Of a stretch of 64,000 nt of DNA, positions 19,486-29,302 are shown in pieces. Each line of letters starts with the position of its first letter. Within the stretch, counting starts at the first letter, position 1. The stretch spans positions 5,142,501-5,206,500 of the forward strand of contig NZ_CP018632.1 in assembly GCF_002215215.1 (NCBI RefSeq). Direction: 5' to 3'. The translations under genes and the position numbers were made by a program. A model generated the notes under the pieces. The model saw only the letters and a list, made by a program, of their open reading frames with translations. It had not been told where the DNA came from and did no database searches. This DNA comes from Granulosicoccus antarcticus IMCC3135 (lineage in GTDB: Bacteria; Pseudomonadota; Gammaproteobacteria; Granulosicoccales; Granulosicoccaceae).

Positions 19486-20619
19486 TTAAATCATTTCTGA
19501 TAATTTACATGTATTTTTCATCGATTTACTAAAAATATAATTTCGATCTTTCAGAGATTCAAATAGCAATGGATTTGAAACATCATCGACAATTACTTCC
19601 CTACCAAGCAGCCATGCCTGCAACAACACTGTAGAGTACTGAGCTACGATATATTGATAATCGCCAAATACTTCCAAAATATCTCGTGACACAGGCACGA
19701 CACTATACTGATTCACAAAATAAGAGTCAGTCTTGCGCCTTGGGTGCTCTTTTAGAAATATTGAATGCCCATTTTTTTTCATAGAATCTAAGACTATGCA
19801 AAGTTCTTCCAACTCTTCTTCCGATTCACCTCCTTTCAAGAAGTAACACACTGACATTTTAGTAAAATCACATCCTAAATCCAAACCTTCCCAGGGGTTT
19901 AGGACACTAATATTAGATTTACAATATAATTTCGACACTACATCAGCGTGATGATCTGTCCACACATAGTAATCATCAAATGAACAAAATGAATCTCGCG
20001 CTGTTAATACTTTTTCTCCATGCATAAAATTGACTATCTTTAGCCCTTCATTTTCTCCATATTTTTTTAGAATACCGCATGCTGCACTATACTCCATCGA
20101 CACCCACAATTCTGATACGCCATACCTTGCCATGGCATACCTAGCCTGAGCGATTCTAAACGTAGCAATAGCAATCAAACTAAAATCCAGTCTAACCATT
20201 ACCAAACAACGCATCAAAAACACAATATCGCGTAAATATAATGTGCCTTTGTCTAATTGCACATCCACCTTGCTCTTATTAGGCTCATAATCTTTATGGT
20301 ATATTTCTTTAGAATAATAATAAGCAACATCATAATCCTTCAACTTCCTACCTGATGATATTGATAAGTACTTGGCAATTAGAAAAAATGTTGCCAAAAA
20401 TGAAGTAAACCACAGAGCTATTTTCAACAACAAACTAGAGTTAAGCATCTGGGCCTTTTGTTGAAAAAAACTATCATAGACAGGATCAAGTGGATAGCGC
20501 GCCCTTAACATTGATAATTTTTCCAAACTATCAGACTCCTCCTTCCAACTTTTATTCCAATTAATTGAAACTAACTTATCTTTGATCTTCTTGTGGAGTT
20601 TCTGAATCGTCATACCCAT
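19486..20619 (-). CDS. Probable glycosyltransferase (candidate sialyltransferase)
   Basis: A 377-residue protein with no family I can name with certainty. Seen: one hydrophobic segment near residues 63-82 (LLLKIALWFTSFLATFFLIA); FMHGEKV near the middle; SIFLKEHPRRK (an HP motif); and QYSTVLLQAWLLGREV near the C-terminus. A His-Pro pair followed by a Ser/Thr-rich helix is the pattern of bacterial GT-B sialyltransferases and related capsule transferases, where it binds the CMP or UDP donor. With neuA, neuB and neuC present and no other sialyltransferase visible, that role is a reasonable inference. The frame ends in an early TAA next to an AT-rich gap and may have lost some C-terminus. Confidence 0.55.
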   Translation of the reverse strand: MGMTIQKLHKKIKDKLVSINWNKSWKEESDSLEKLSMLRARYPLDPVYDSFFQQKAQMLNSSLLLKIALWFTSFLATFFLIAKYLSISSGRKLKDYDVAYYYSKEIYHKDYEPNKSKVDVQLDKGTLYLRDIVFLMRCLVMVRLDFSLIAIATFRIAQARYAMARYGVSELWVSMEYSAACGILKKYGENEGLKIVNFMHGEKVLTARDSFCSFDDYYVWTDHHADVVSKLYCKSNISVLNPWEGLDLGCDFTKMSVCYFLKGGESEEELEELCIVLDSMKKNGHSIFLKEHPRRKTDSYFVNQYSVVPVSRDILEVFGDYQYIVAQYSTVLLQAWLLGREVIVDDVSNPLLFESLKDRNYIFSKSMKNTCKLSEMI

Positions 20620-20711
20620 ATTATTTCTACGTCTCTATCTCAGCCTTGATAAAACTTACACATAACATTAAATATATGTGCATTTACATTAACTTGCTCT
20701 CCGCAGCGATA

Positions 20712-21890
20712 TCATTCAAATATTATTTTGTCTATTTCTTTTATTGCATCACATGTAATGGCTACCTGCTTTTCAGTCAAGGTAGGGTGAACGAGAAACA
20801 TTAGACTGGTTTTACCTAACTTATCGGCATTTACTAAAGGTGCTTTAGGAACTGACTGAGTATTTTCAAACAGTTTTTCTTTGTATATCTCCGGACATCC
20901 CCCACTGGAAACAGGGACTCGTCGCTTTACAAATTCATCAATTATTTGACTGCGATTCCATTCACTCGGCAACGCTTCAAAGTCGATAAAAGCATATGCT
21001 TTGTATGCCGCATGCTCAGCGTAATTTGGGACTTTAGGTATTTCTAACCAACGAGTTTCGGAACATGCACTCCATATTGCATTTGCATTATCTAATCTTT
21101 TTTTATGCCAACTCTGCATTCGACCTAATTGTATTATACCTATTGCGGCTTGCATCTCACTCATTCGATAGTTACTGCCAACAGATTCATGCAGCCAACG
21201 AAATTCATTTTCCTTTTTCCTAGGCTCCATTACTGCATCCAAGCTTTTTCCATGGTCTTTGTAAGCCCACATAGATTTCCAATATTGTTCGTTATCTGTA
21301 GTAACCATCCCACCTTCGCCGCCCGTAGTAATTATTTTATCTTGGCAGAATGACCAGGCGGCAATATCACCCGATTTCCCTACAGGTTTACCCTTATATT
21401 GAGCTCCGTGAGCTTGAGCACAATCTTCTATTATTCTAATATTATTTTTCTTAGCTAAAGTTACAATTTCATCCATCTCTGCAGGGTGACCCGCAAGATG
21501 CACTACGATTATAGCTTTTGTTTTATTTGATATTTTTTCGGCAATTGTGTCAGCAGATATGTTTTGGGAATTTAGATCAATATCTGCAAATATAGGGCTT
21601 GCGCCTACAGTGAATACTGGCGTCACCGACGCAACGTAAGAGCGGGGTGTCACTATCACCTCGTCACCTTCTCCAATATCGAGTGCACGCAATGCCAATT
21701 CGATGGCTACCGTGCCATTCGATAACGAAATCGCGTATTTGGATTGTGCGAACTCAGCATATTGCTCTTCGAACCGACGACATTTCTCACCAGTCCAGTA
21801 GTTCACGCGATTCGATTTGAGCACACTAACTACAGAATCACACTCCTCTTGTGTATACAGCGGCCAATCAGCAAAATCAGTGTTTAACAT
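20712..21890 (-). CDS. DegT/DnrJ/EryC1/StrS-family sugar aminotransferase
   Basis: A 392-residue PLP enzyme that would aminate a keto nucleotide sugar. Seen: the SNGTVAIELALRAL cofactor-phosphate loop at about residue 58, EDCAQAHGAQYKGKPVG with the PLP-ring Asp, and SFCQDKIITTGGEGGM with the Schiff-base Lys. Length is typical. With the 4,6-dehydratase at 26859-28850 it could produce a 4-amino-4,6-dideoxy sugar such as UDP-Bac4N precursors or a perosamine/fucosamine-type sugar. Which one cannot be read from sequence. It is 92 bp upstream of the candidate glycosyltransferase. Confidence 0.93.
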   Translation of the reverse strand: MLNTDFADWPLYTQEECDSVVSVLKSNRVNYWTGEKCRRFEEQYAEFAQSKYAISLSNGTVAIELALRALDIGEGDEVIVTPRSYVASVTPVFTVGASPIFADIDLNSQNISADTIAEKISNKTKAIIVVHLAGHPAEMDEIVTLAKKNNIRIIEDCAQAHGAQYKGKPVGKSGDIAAWSFCQDKIITTGGEGGMVTTDNEQYWKSMWAYKDHGKSLDAVMEPRKKENEFRWLHESVGSNYRMSEMQAAIGIIQLGRMQSWHKKRLDNANAIWSACSETRWLEIPKVPNYAEHAAYKAYAFIDFEALPSEWNRSQIIDEFVKRRVPVSSGGCPEIYKEKLFENTQSVPKAPLVNADKLGKTSLMFLVHPTLTEKQVAITCDAIKEIDKIIFE

Positions 21891-22210
21891 ATTTCTCTAT
21901 ATTCCCTAACTTTTAATTTAAATTAGATTTCAATATTATTAATATTGCATCTTATGGATAGACACAGCCACCAATTAAGATATATTTATTTCGCTTGCCA
22001 CATCCCTCCAAAAAATAATAAATATTTTGATAATCATAATAAATATAATTTTAATTTAAAAGTATAGAGGTATCGCTGTAGAATCGCTTAATAAACACCA
22101 CGAACATTGTCACATCAATTTGCATCATTCAATTAGGAAGTTGTCGACAAAATTAGCTTCAATAAACGTGATTCTCAACTAGTATTTTTAATTGTAAATA
22201 CTCTAAATAC

Positions 22211-22346
22211 AACTTATAAACTTATAAACTTATAAACTTATAAACTTATAAACTTATAAACTTATAAACTTATAAACTTATAAACTTATAAACTTATAAA
22301 CTTATAAACTTATAAACTTATAAACTTATAAACTTATAAACTTATA
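22211..22346. repeat. Tandem 8-bp repeat, about 17 copies
   Basis: Perfect repeats of CTTATAAA over about 136 bp, within the 524-bp gene-free gap (21891-22414) between the GT4 gene and the aminotransferase gene. An 8-bp unit is a classic slip-prone length. It lies between genes, 320 bp upstream of the aminotransferase start, so copy number could change promoter spacing or transcript read-through rather than a reading frame. The rest of the gap is AT-rich with nothing recognisable. Confidence 0.97.
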
Positions 22347-22414
22347 GCACAATGTCCGAACACACCATTAGCTTTTACAATTAAGTACCACTAACCGTAT
22401 AAATTAGTAATAAT

Positions 22415-23692
22415 TTACTTCGTAGATGTCATATCTTTATGCTTGATTAATAGATTGTCAATTGCTTTTAACATAATTCGTTCTTGAGTATCTGCATCGA
22501 AATTATTAACAAATATGGTTGCTGCTTTCTCTTTCATACTTATTAGCTTCGTTTTATCTTTTGAAAGCTGATGTAATTGAACAGCCAAAGATTTGGCATC
22601 GCTGTATACGATTCCGCCTCCATTATCAATTATAATATTTTTTACTTTCCCCCCCTGCAAGCTTGTCGCGACTATAATCCCACCACACAAATATTCAACT
22701 GGTTTATTTGGCATATTGTCAACATAATTAGATGCTTGAACATAAGGCGCCAATCCTACATCCGACCTCTCCATTCCAGCCTGCAACTCTTTAGCATTTA
22801 ACCATCCCGTGTAATCGCAACTCTCAAGCCTCTTACACTCACTCACAACATAATCTGATTGCGTCCCAGTACCACAAAATACAAATTTTACGTCTGAGCC
22901 CCATGACTCCAATAATGATGCAGCTTCAAAGATGGTTTCAAAATTAAAACTGTCGGAAAGCGTACCAATAAAGATGCAATTCAAAGAAGTGGGTGTTAAC
23001 AATGATTTATTCGCCCAGTATTCAGTAGCTTCCATTTTTTCAACTTCTTGGAATTTTCGGTATCTATACGCCATCGGAAGCGCCACATCAAAGCTTGTTT
23101 TCTGCCGACAAGCTATTTCAATTCCCCAGTCCACGAAATTCTCTGTGATCCCCCAAATGGCGCTACAACCTCTTAAGGCGCCTTTAACTTTTAGACGCAT
23201 TGGAAGTGTTAATAATGGCATAAATGGCCGAGCAAACTTAGGCACAAGCCATGTGAATACATCTGGATGCTGGTCCCTTACGTCGATAACAACCGGAATA
23301 CCTCTCTCTTTACCAAACTTTACCGATTCAAGCGCTAGATCAGCTGATGGCATAGAAGCAATAATTAAATCAGGCATGTCGCTATATGATTCAGCTAACC
23401 TACGGAAGCGTGCTCCCACATTCCTATCGTAACGAAGTCGAGTCAATGAAAACGATTTGGTGTAACCAGTCACATCAAGGTATTGAATAGAATAATTATC
23501 ATTAACAATGATATTTTCATCTCCAAACTTTCTTTGATTTTGACCATAATGGTCATAATCGCCAGTCCACCAAATTATATTGTGGCCGCTTCGAGACAAA
23601 GATTCCGCCATCTGACCAGTCCGCATGTACCGCCGACTAGAACCCTCATCATGCGGTGTTGATTCTGCTCTTTGGGTTAGCCAAATATTCAT
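22415..23692 (-). CDS. Glycosyltransferase family 4 (WbuB/WcaI-like)
   Basis: A 425-residue GT-B glycosyltransferase adding a sugar to the growing lipid-linked unit at the cytoplasmic face. Seen: the N-terminal acceptor domain starting MNIWLTQRAEST with SSRRYMRTGQMAESL; DLIIASMPSADLAL and VIDVRDQHPDVF; the donor-domain strand LNCIFIGTLSDSFNFETIFEAA; VKFVFCGTGTQ; and MPNKPVEYLCGGIIVATSLQGG, the E-x7-E-like region. Its start overlaps the stop of the upstream polymerase gene by 4 bp (23689-23692). The donor and acceptor are unknown. Confidence 0.9.
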   Translation of the reverse strand: MNIWLTQRAESTPHDEGSSRRYMRTGQMAESLSRSGHNIIWWTGDYDHYGQNQRKFGDENIIVNDNYSIQYLDVTGYTKSFSLTRLRYDRNVGARFRRLAESYSDMPDLIIASMPSADLALESVKFGKERGIPVVIDVRDQHPDVFTWLVPKFARPFMPLLTLPMRLKVKGALRGCSAIWGITENFVDWGIEIACRQKTSFDVALPMAYRYRKFQEVEKMEATEYWANKSLLTPTSLNCIFIGTLSDSFNFETIFEAASLLESWGSDVKFVFCGTGTQSDYVVSECKRLESCDYTGWLNAKELQAGMERSDVGLAPYVQASNYVDNMPNKPVEYLCGGIIVATSLQGGKVKNIIIDNGGGIVYSDAKSLAVQLHQLSKDKTKLISMKEKAATIFVNNFDADTQERIMLKAIDNLLIKHKDMTSTK

Positions 23693-25035
23693 TTATGTGC
23701 GTTTTTTCTATCGATGTTTCGTAAATTAGATGCTCTTTGTTGCATCACCAAATTACTAGTGTTACTAAATCGACGCATTATATAATTACCACCAAGTATA
23801 AGAAATAATATCCTCATAAAACCTACACTCAATGGGTTCAATGCATCCAACGAAGAGTCAACCGCTGCTGTCATTACTAAAATTGCTAGTATTGTGAACA
23901 ACCAGGAATTTTGAAGCTCTCCCATAATACGCCAGAAAAGATAAATAATGAAGCGTATAAAATAGGTGTAATAGACAATTGCTATTCCAGCACCTGGGAA
24001 ATAGAATATTGAACCTAACATTGATGGAGAAGTACCTATTCGGTCTACATAGAAGCCTGAAAATTGCATAAAATTCATCCTAGCAATAGTTCCAAGCTCA
24101 GGCCTTTCAACAGACATACCGACTAAGGACCCAAACCTAAATAGTAAGACAGAGAAAACCTCTCGAATCGCCTCAAAGGATAGTGTGAAATTGAACATAT
24201 TTTCAGTGACATGAGTCGAGACGCTATAAAAATGATAACCAAGGCGAGTTACAAAATTTTCAGCTAATAAGTCAATATCCGTGACTATATACATAGTCTC
24301 TTCGAATCCAATTTTGTTTGACTTTCCTGCAATGAATACTGCTAACACGAGTATTGGAGCCAGAATTAAACTAGCCTTTTTGACTAATCTTCGACTGACA
24401 GGTAGTTTTCTTCGGAATGAATGAGTACAAGCAACGAAAGCACCGGCTGCGAGAATCACATCTATCGCTGCTTGTGTATTTACTGAGAAAGATAAAGCTA
24501 TAAGTGCGAGTGCTAGCGAGCGGGGAAAAACTTCCGATCTCTCAATTACACATCTATAGTTGACTAAAATAGCGACACCACCATACATTTTACCTATAAC
24601 AAGCAAATACCCTAATAGGCCGACTTCTGATAGAGCCTGTCCAACCTGCCTGAAGCTCGAACCAAGATATATTGCAGACCAACATGAGATCGCAAAAAAT
24701 GCTCCTGCAAAAATTAGAGAACCATGTACACCAAAGAGTATACTTTTAGCCTTTTTATATTTGACCTTTAATTCTACCCTAGATATATTTCGGGTAATAT
24801 AGAAAATCAATCCACAGAACAATACATAAGCGATTCCAGCCATATATGATGGTCTCGACCCAAAATACCTTTCTAGCGGGTTCCCCATCATTGAAAAAAT
24901 GAGAAATGGCATAAAGTAAAATATTGTGCAATATCCGAAGAACAACTTCATCTCAAATATTTTTTGAGCTTGCTGAACTGAAGTATGTTTTATAATTAAT
25001 TTCATTGTTTTAATTTTATCAACATGGTCGGACAA
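23689..25035 (-). CDS. Wzy-like repeat-unit polymerase
   Basis: A 448-residue polytopic membrane protein with about ten to twelve hydrophobic segments and one large loop in the second half (about residues 235-340). That is the layout of O-antigen and capsule polymerases, which join repeat units in the periplasm. A long hydrophilic loop with charged residues (FVTRLGYHFYSVSTHV) is where the catalytic arginines of Wzy enzymes usually lie. Sequence conservation in this family is weak, so topology and context carry the call. Coupled to the GT4 gene by a 4-bp overlap. Confidence 0.72.
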   Translation of the reverse strand: MSDHVDKIKTMKLIIKHTSVQQAQKIFEMKLFFGYCTIFYFMPFLIFSMMGNPLERYFGSRPSYMAGIAYVLFCGLIFYITRNISRVELKVKYKKAKSILFGVHGSLIFAGAFFAISCWSAIYLGSSFRQVGQALSEVGLLGYLLVIGKMYGGVAILVNYRCVIERSEVFPRSLALALIALSFSVNTQAAIDVILAAGAFVACTHSFRRKLPVSRRLVKKASLILAPILVLAVFIAGKSNKIGFEETMYIVTDIDLLAENFVTRLGYHFYSVSTHVTENMFNFTLSFEAIREVFSVLLFRFGSLVGMSVERPELGTIARMNFMQFSGFYVDRIGTSPSMLGSIFYFPGAGIAIVYYTYFIRFIIYLFWRIMGELQNSWLFTILAILVMTAAVDSSLDALNPLSVGFMRILFLILGGNYIMRRFSNTSNLVMQQRASNLRNIDRKNAHK

Positions 25036-25061
25036 ATTCGATTAGTCAGTTTTGACTATGT

Positions 25062-25406
25062 TTATACAACTGCCAACTGTTTTTCACTGTAAATTGTGAC
25101 TGACAGTCCCTGGCCATCCATGTCAAATAAAATCGACCACACCATGCCAAAGTTTAACGTTCCCGCAAACAATAGCAATGCGAAAATTGCAATTAAAAAT
25201 CTAAATTCACTCTGTCGTGCGACATAAGTGAAAATGCTAGTAGATAAAAAAAATGTCATAGATATTTTTAATAAATACCTATGTAATCTCACATTGGAAG
25301 AGCGCATAGAAAATCGATAAATACACAAACCACTAAATACATGAGCAGAGTGACTTGGCAGTGTGGTAAATAGACGCTGTGTGGATCGAAAGCATTTCAA
25401 AGACAC
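25062..25406 (-). pseudogene. Relic of a CapD/WbpM-type membrane domain
   Basis: Residues of this 114-codon frame align with the membrane part of the intact protein at 26859-28850. HVFSGLCIYRFSMRSSNVRLHRYL pairs with the GLGIYRWVIRSSNQRLYKQL segment, and FRFLIAIFALLLFAGTLNF pairs with the SLFVIYALLLIGGTIGM segment. The relic keeps helices three and four and the start of the first Rossmann fold (TIYSEKQLA). The rest, including both catalytic folds, is missing. It is a decayed second copy, too diverged to be a recent duplication. Confidence 0.8.
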
Positions 25407-26858
25407 TTAATCGCACAATTTATATGCCAACCATATCTAGGCGAGAACCATACTCATATCCACTTATGCAAACTGTCTGATTACGAACACCGCTGATGTT
25501 CGACATGTTCTAAACACAACATGTGTAAAGATTTGGAAAAAGAACGATTGGTTCATATGTTATTTTATCTTGATTTTCATGTGCTATACAATTGCCTTCA
25601 ATCGTAAACACAGCACTAGCCCTCACTTAAATTGTTTGCAGCTTTTTCATTGAACCAAACTGCCAAGTGCGTGCATTATACGACCCGGACAGAATCAATT
25701 GATGAAACCAGACTAAATTTGACAATGCGAAAAACCTGTTGTTTACTACAGACCTCTGGGAGAGGTAAGTTCCTGGCACACTAATTGCTTCCCGTAGTCG
25801 TATTGCGAACATAGCTATCAAAATCTTGAGCTTCTTTCTTTTATGCTAGATAAGCACAACTCATATTCTTGCCAGGCCCGTCTAATTTATAGCTCCATGC
25901 GATAACACAACAAAGAACATGACCTCGTGTGCATATCACATAAGTAGGTATGAGAATCAGTCAAAAAAACTCCTAACTCTTGCTTAGATAATGATCTCTA
26001 TATTTTGCGCAACTCAAAAAGTGCTTGAGCATTTTCTCCACTATCCTAGCGAGGAGCTCTAGGAAATTAGGATATCAGAATTGATTAGTGATAGACGAAG
26101 AGGGGACTAACTAAAACATCTCTCACACATCACATTAGACCTCGCTCTCAGAATACGAGAACTCCCAATCCTTCCACCATCTTTGCCTAGTGACTTGGTG
26201 CAGTTAGTATTACTTAACTGGCCACTCAGCGATTACCTCATCGGCCGTTCTCGTCCACTTGGAAGACATGGCAGCGTCTCTGCTGTTAGGCGTCTTGATT
26301 ACCTTTCTTAATTAAATATTTAGTCAGTTACACTGATGCAAATGCTTCCACGCTGATTTAAGAATCGTTGTGCCCACAGTTAAGTGACACGGCGCTCCTG
26401 CTTAAGTTGAGGACCGGCTCCTATTATATACAAAGCCATCAAAAAATCCGGTTGCTCGTTACGCAACTGCGGCTAAATCTGGTGCCGAACCACACCTACC
26501 ATAAATTTTACCCGACTACTACCGGGCCTGCACTCTCAGACGTCAAGTCTCGTCTGTTCGACCCCCTCCAGCCGGTTGGCTGTTCACTACTTAATACTGT
26601 CTCTGACTCATGCTTCCTCACGCCTATAAATTTCCAAAGGATTATAAATTGTTCCAGCGTCTATACTGGAACGACATCGTCTGTTAAATGTCAGTTACAC
26701 CTTCAGCCCCCGCCCTCCGAACTCGGGCGGAAGAAGTGTCATAAATCTCTATCATTCGATTTATGTATGCCCCCCTTTTTTCCATTCTTTCATTAATCTA
26801 CAACCACCTGACTCACCTTGCTGATCTTCTAGGTAAATACGAATTAGATTTCTTTAAG
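25407..26858. other. Gene-free gap upstream of the polymerase gene
   Basis: 1.45 kb without a supported gene. The open frame at 26368-26796 (plus strand) has no recognisable motif and an unnatural composition. Parts of 25407-25900 may be further decay products of the CapD relic. The region separates the dehydratase gene from the rest of the cluster. Confidence 0.6.
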
Positions 26859-28850
26859 TTATACTGAGGTAGAGAATGAATTTTCAAAATCAGACTCTAC
26901 AGACGTCTCGACAGGGATAGCAGAATAAGCGTCATCTAGAAATGCCAGAGACATGATCAAACTCTTGATTATCTTTGCATCTTGCTTAAGAGTTACGGCT
27001 GCCAACTCATCCAATACCGGCTTGAGCTTGTCCCAACTCAACCAGTCTTCATTAGCTGTGGATATTTTGGCTACCTCAGTTTCGCTGCAGCTGTCCGTAA
27101 GAAACAGCTCCTCATACATCTTCTCACCAGGCCTTAAGCCTTCAACTACAATTTCAATATCGGCTGGATCACCTGTATCTCGCTGCAACTTTCTGCCGTA
27201 CAGGCGAACCATGGTAGTCGCCAACGCTTCAATTCGCACAGGCTCTCCCATATCCAGAACAAAAACATCGCCACCTTGAGCAATCGCACTGGCTTGCAAT
27301 ACTAATTGCGCAGCCTCAGGTATCGTCATGAAGTAGCGAGTGATATCGGTGTGTGTCAAGGTAATTGGTCCACCACCTTTTATCTGCTTCTTGAATTTAG
27401 GTACAACCGATCCAGATGAACCCAGAACATTGCCAAAACGCACCATGGAGATATTCGTACTACTCTGTAAGCGAGCCTTTGCTTGAAGTATAAGCTCTGC
27501 CACTCGCTTGGTGCCCCCCATGGCATTGGTGGGTCGCACTGCTTTATCTGTCGAGATTAGTACAAAACTTCCAGCACCCGATTCAATGGCGGCATTGAGC
27601 ACCGTCAATGTGCCAAATACATTTACATCAACACCTTGATCTGGCTGGGCTTCTACAATAGGTACATGTTTATAGGCAGCCGCATGGTAAACAGTATCTA
27701 TCTTAAATTTGGCAAACAGACGCTTGACGCGCTCGGCATCAGTTACCGATCCAATCAAAGGTACAAATGACACCACTTCGCCTGGCTCCGCCTTGGCTAT
27801 TAATGCGTTGAACTCTTCAGTGATGTGGTAAAGGTTCGCCTCACAATTATCTAGAATCAAAAGTTGGGCCGGTGCTAATTTCATTATCTGGCGACACAAC
27901 TCAGAGCCTATTGACCCACCCCCACCGGTCACTAATACAGTTTTGCCGGCTACCTTTCTTCCCATTAAACTAATATTAGGTGCAACCTCCAGCCGTCCGA
28001 GAATGTCGGTGATAGAGACATCACGTATCTCATCAGCCCGAATCTTGCCACTAATTAGCTCCCCTACACTAGGCATGGTTAATACACGAAATCCCAACTC
28101 ATCTATCTGTGCCACCTTTTGCTGATAGCCCGAGCTTGAGATACTGGGCATCGCTAGAACAACGCTTTCAGTATCCAACCTTTTCAGAGCCGCTCGGAGC
28201 TGCGAATCATCTCCGGCGATAACAGGTAATCCAGACAATGTAGACCTTATGAAGTTAGGATTATCGTCAATGAACGCCACCGGTCGAAATTCCCCACCTT
28301 CTCGTAGCAATCCAGCCAACTGCCTACCGCCAGCACCTGCTCCATAGATCGCTACTGGCTCACCCTGATTGCCACTGTCAAAAATGCTTTTCCATAGCAT
28401 ACGCATGCCAATGGTTCCGCCAATGAGCAACAACGCATAAATGACGAACAAGGAACGTGGATTGGCTCTGTCGGGCGGAACCAGTGAAAATACGACAAGC
28501 AACGACAGCGCTGAAACGATACTTCCCTTAACCAACTGCTTGTATAAACGCTGGTTGGAAGAACGGATGACCCAACGATAAATGCCCAAACCGCTAAAGA
28601 CCACGGCAGTCAAGATCGGCAACGCGACAAACAGATACCATGTGGATCTAAAGTCACTGAACGCCATTCCGTGCCTCAGCGTGTAAGCCAACCACAAACA
28701 GATGGCAGCCATCCCCATGTCCGCAGTGATACTAACTGCCTGTTTTCGTCCACGGCCCGTATCAGCCATATTCCTGATCAAGTTATCCAGAGACGTAGAA
28801 AACGAGTTATTACGCGTATTTTTCTTGTTGATATGGTGTCTTTCTGTCAT
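26859..28850 (-). CDS. CapD/WbpM-type nucleotide-sugar 4,6-dehydratase
   Basis: A 663-residue membrane enzyme that removes water from UDP-HexNAc (usually UDP-GlcNAc) to give the 4-keto-6-deoxy sugar. Seen: four transmembrane helices at about residues 45-165; a first Rossmann fold with YGAGAGGRQLAGLL near 180; a second, catalytic fold with VTGGGGSIGSELCRQI near 308; VYHAAAYKHVPIVE; and the ISTDKAVRPTNAMGGTKR motif that gives the Ser-Met-Lys triad of large dehydratases. Length is right for WbpM/PglF. First gene of the minus-strand cluster. The product could feed the DegT aminotransferase. Confidence 0.95.
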   Translation of the reverse strand: MTERHHINKKNTRNNSFSTSLDNLIRNMADTGRGRKQAVSITADMGMAAICLWLAYTLRHGMAFSDFRSTWYLFVALPILTAVVFSGLGIYRWVIRSSNQRLYKQLVKGSIVSALSLLVVFSLVPPDRANPRSLFVIYALLLIGGTIGMRMLWKSIFDSGNQGEPVAIYGAGAGGRQLAGLLREGGEFRPVAFIDDNPNFIRSTLSGLPVIAGDDSQLRAALKRLDTESVVLAMPSISSSGYQQKVAQIDELGFRVLTMPSVGELISGKIRADEIRDVSITDILGRLEVAPNISLMGRKVAGKTVLVTGGGGSIGSELCRQIMKLAPAQLLILDNCEANLYHITEEFNALIAKAEPGEVVSFVPLIGSVTDAERVKRLFAKFKIDTVYHAAAYKHVPIVEAQPDQGVDVNVFGTLTVLNAAIESGAGSFVLISTDKAVRPTNAMGGTKRVAELILQAKARLQSSTNISMVRFGNVLGSSGSVVPKFKKQIKGGGPITLTHTDITRYFMTIPEAAQLVLQASAIAQGGDVFVLDMGEPVRIEALATTMVRLYGRKLQRDTGDPADIEIVVEGLRPGEKMYEELFLTDSCSETEVAKISTANEDWLSWDKLKPVLDELAAVTLKQDAKIIKSLIMSLAFLDDAYSAIPVETSVESDFENSFSTSV

Positions 28851-29302
28851 GAAATACTCATCTGGTCTGAACGCATTGCGAAACTTCTTGGCACCGAAAG
28901 GTACATGCTCCGTGAAGAAGCAACATTATACGATCCTGAGTGGGCCAATAGTTTTAACTGGTTATCATTGTTTCCGAACTTACGGGTAGTAGTTGACCGC
29001 CTTTTCACAGTACAACTGTGATTTTCTGCACTTCGGTATACATCGGGCTATGTCAAGCTAGACTAGTGATTGGATAGGCACCATGGCGATCGGTTTCAAT
29101 GAACTCCTACGTGATTGAAGAATCTTACACGCCCTTCTTCGCAGGAATAGAATGGCAATTGTGAACTTACTTTACTTCACTCTACCGACTCATCACATAT
29201 ACTGCCCCACCGGCCGATAAACACTGTTGTGTGGCAAATGCAAATTGAGACGTTGGCGACAAGCAGCTCACTACATCTGTGTAAAAAAGTACTAGTAGGT
29301 TA
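28851..29302. other. Upstream region of the polysaccharide cluster
   Basis: About 450 bp between the dehydratase start and the IS630 left end, with no supported gene. It should hold the main promoter of the minus-strand cluster. I do not see a clear consensus promoter or JUMPstart-like element. Confidence 0.5.

Noticed and set aside
22211-22346. Repeats resembling a CRISPR array
   Set aside because: The unit is 8 bp with no spacers; it is a simple tandem repeat, and no cas genes are near.
26368-26796. 142-codon frame in the gap upstream of the polymerase gene
   Set aside because: Composition and lack of motif suggest non-coding sequence; no neighbour or start signal supports it.
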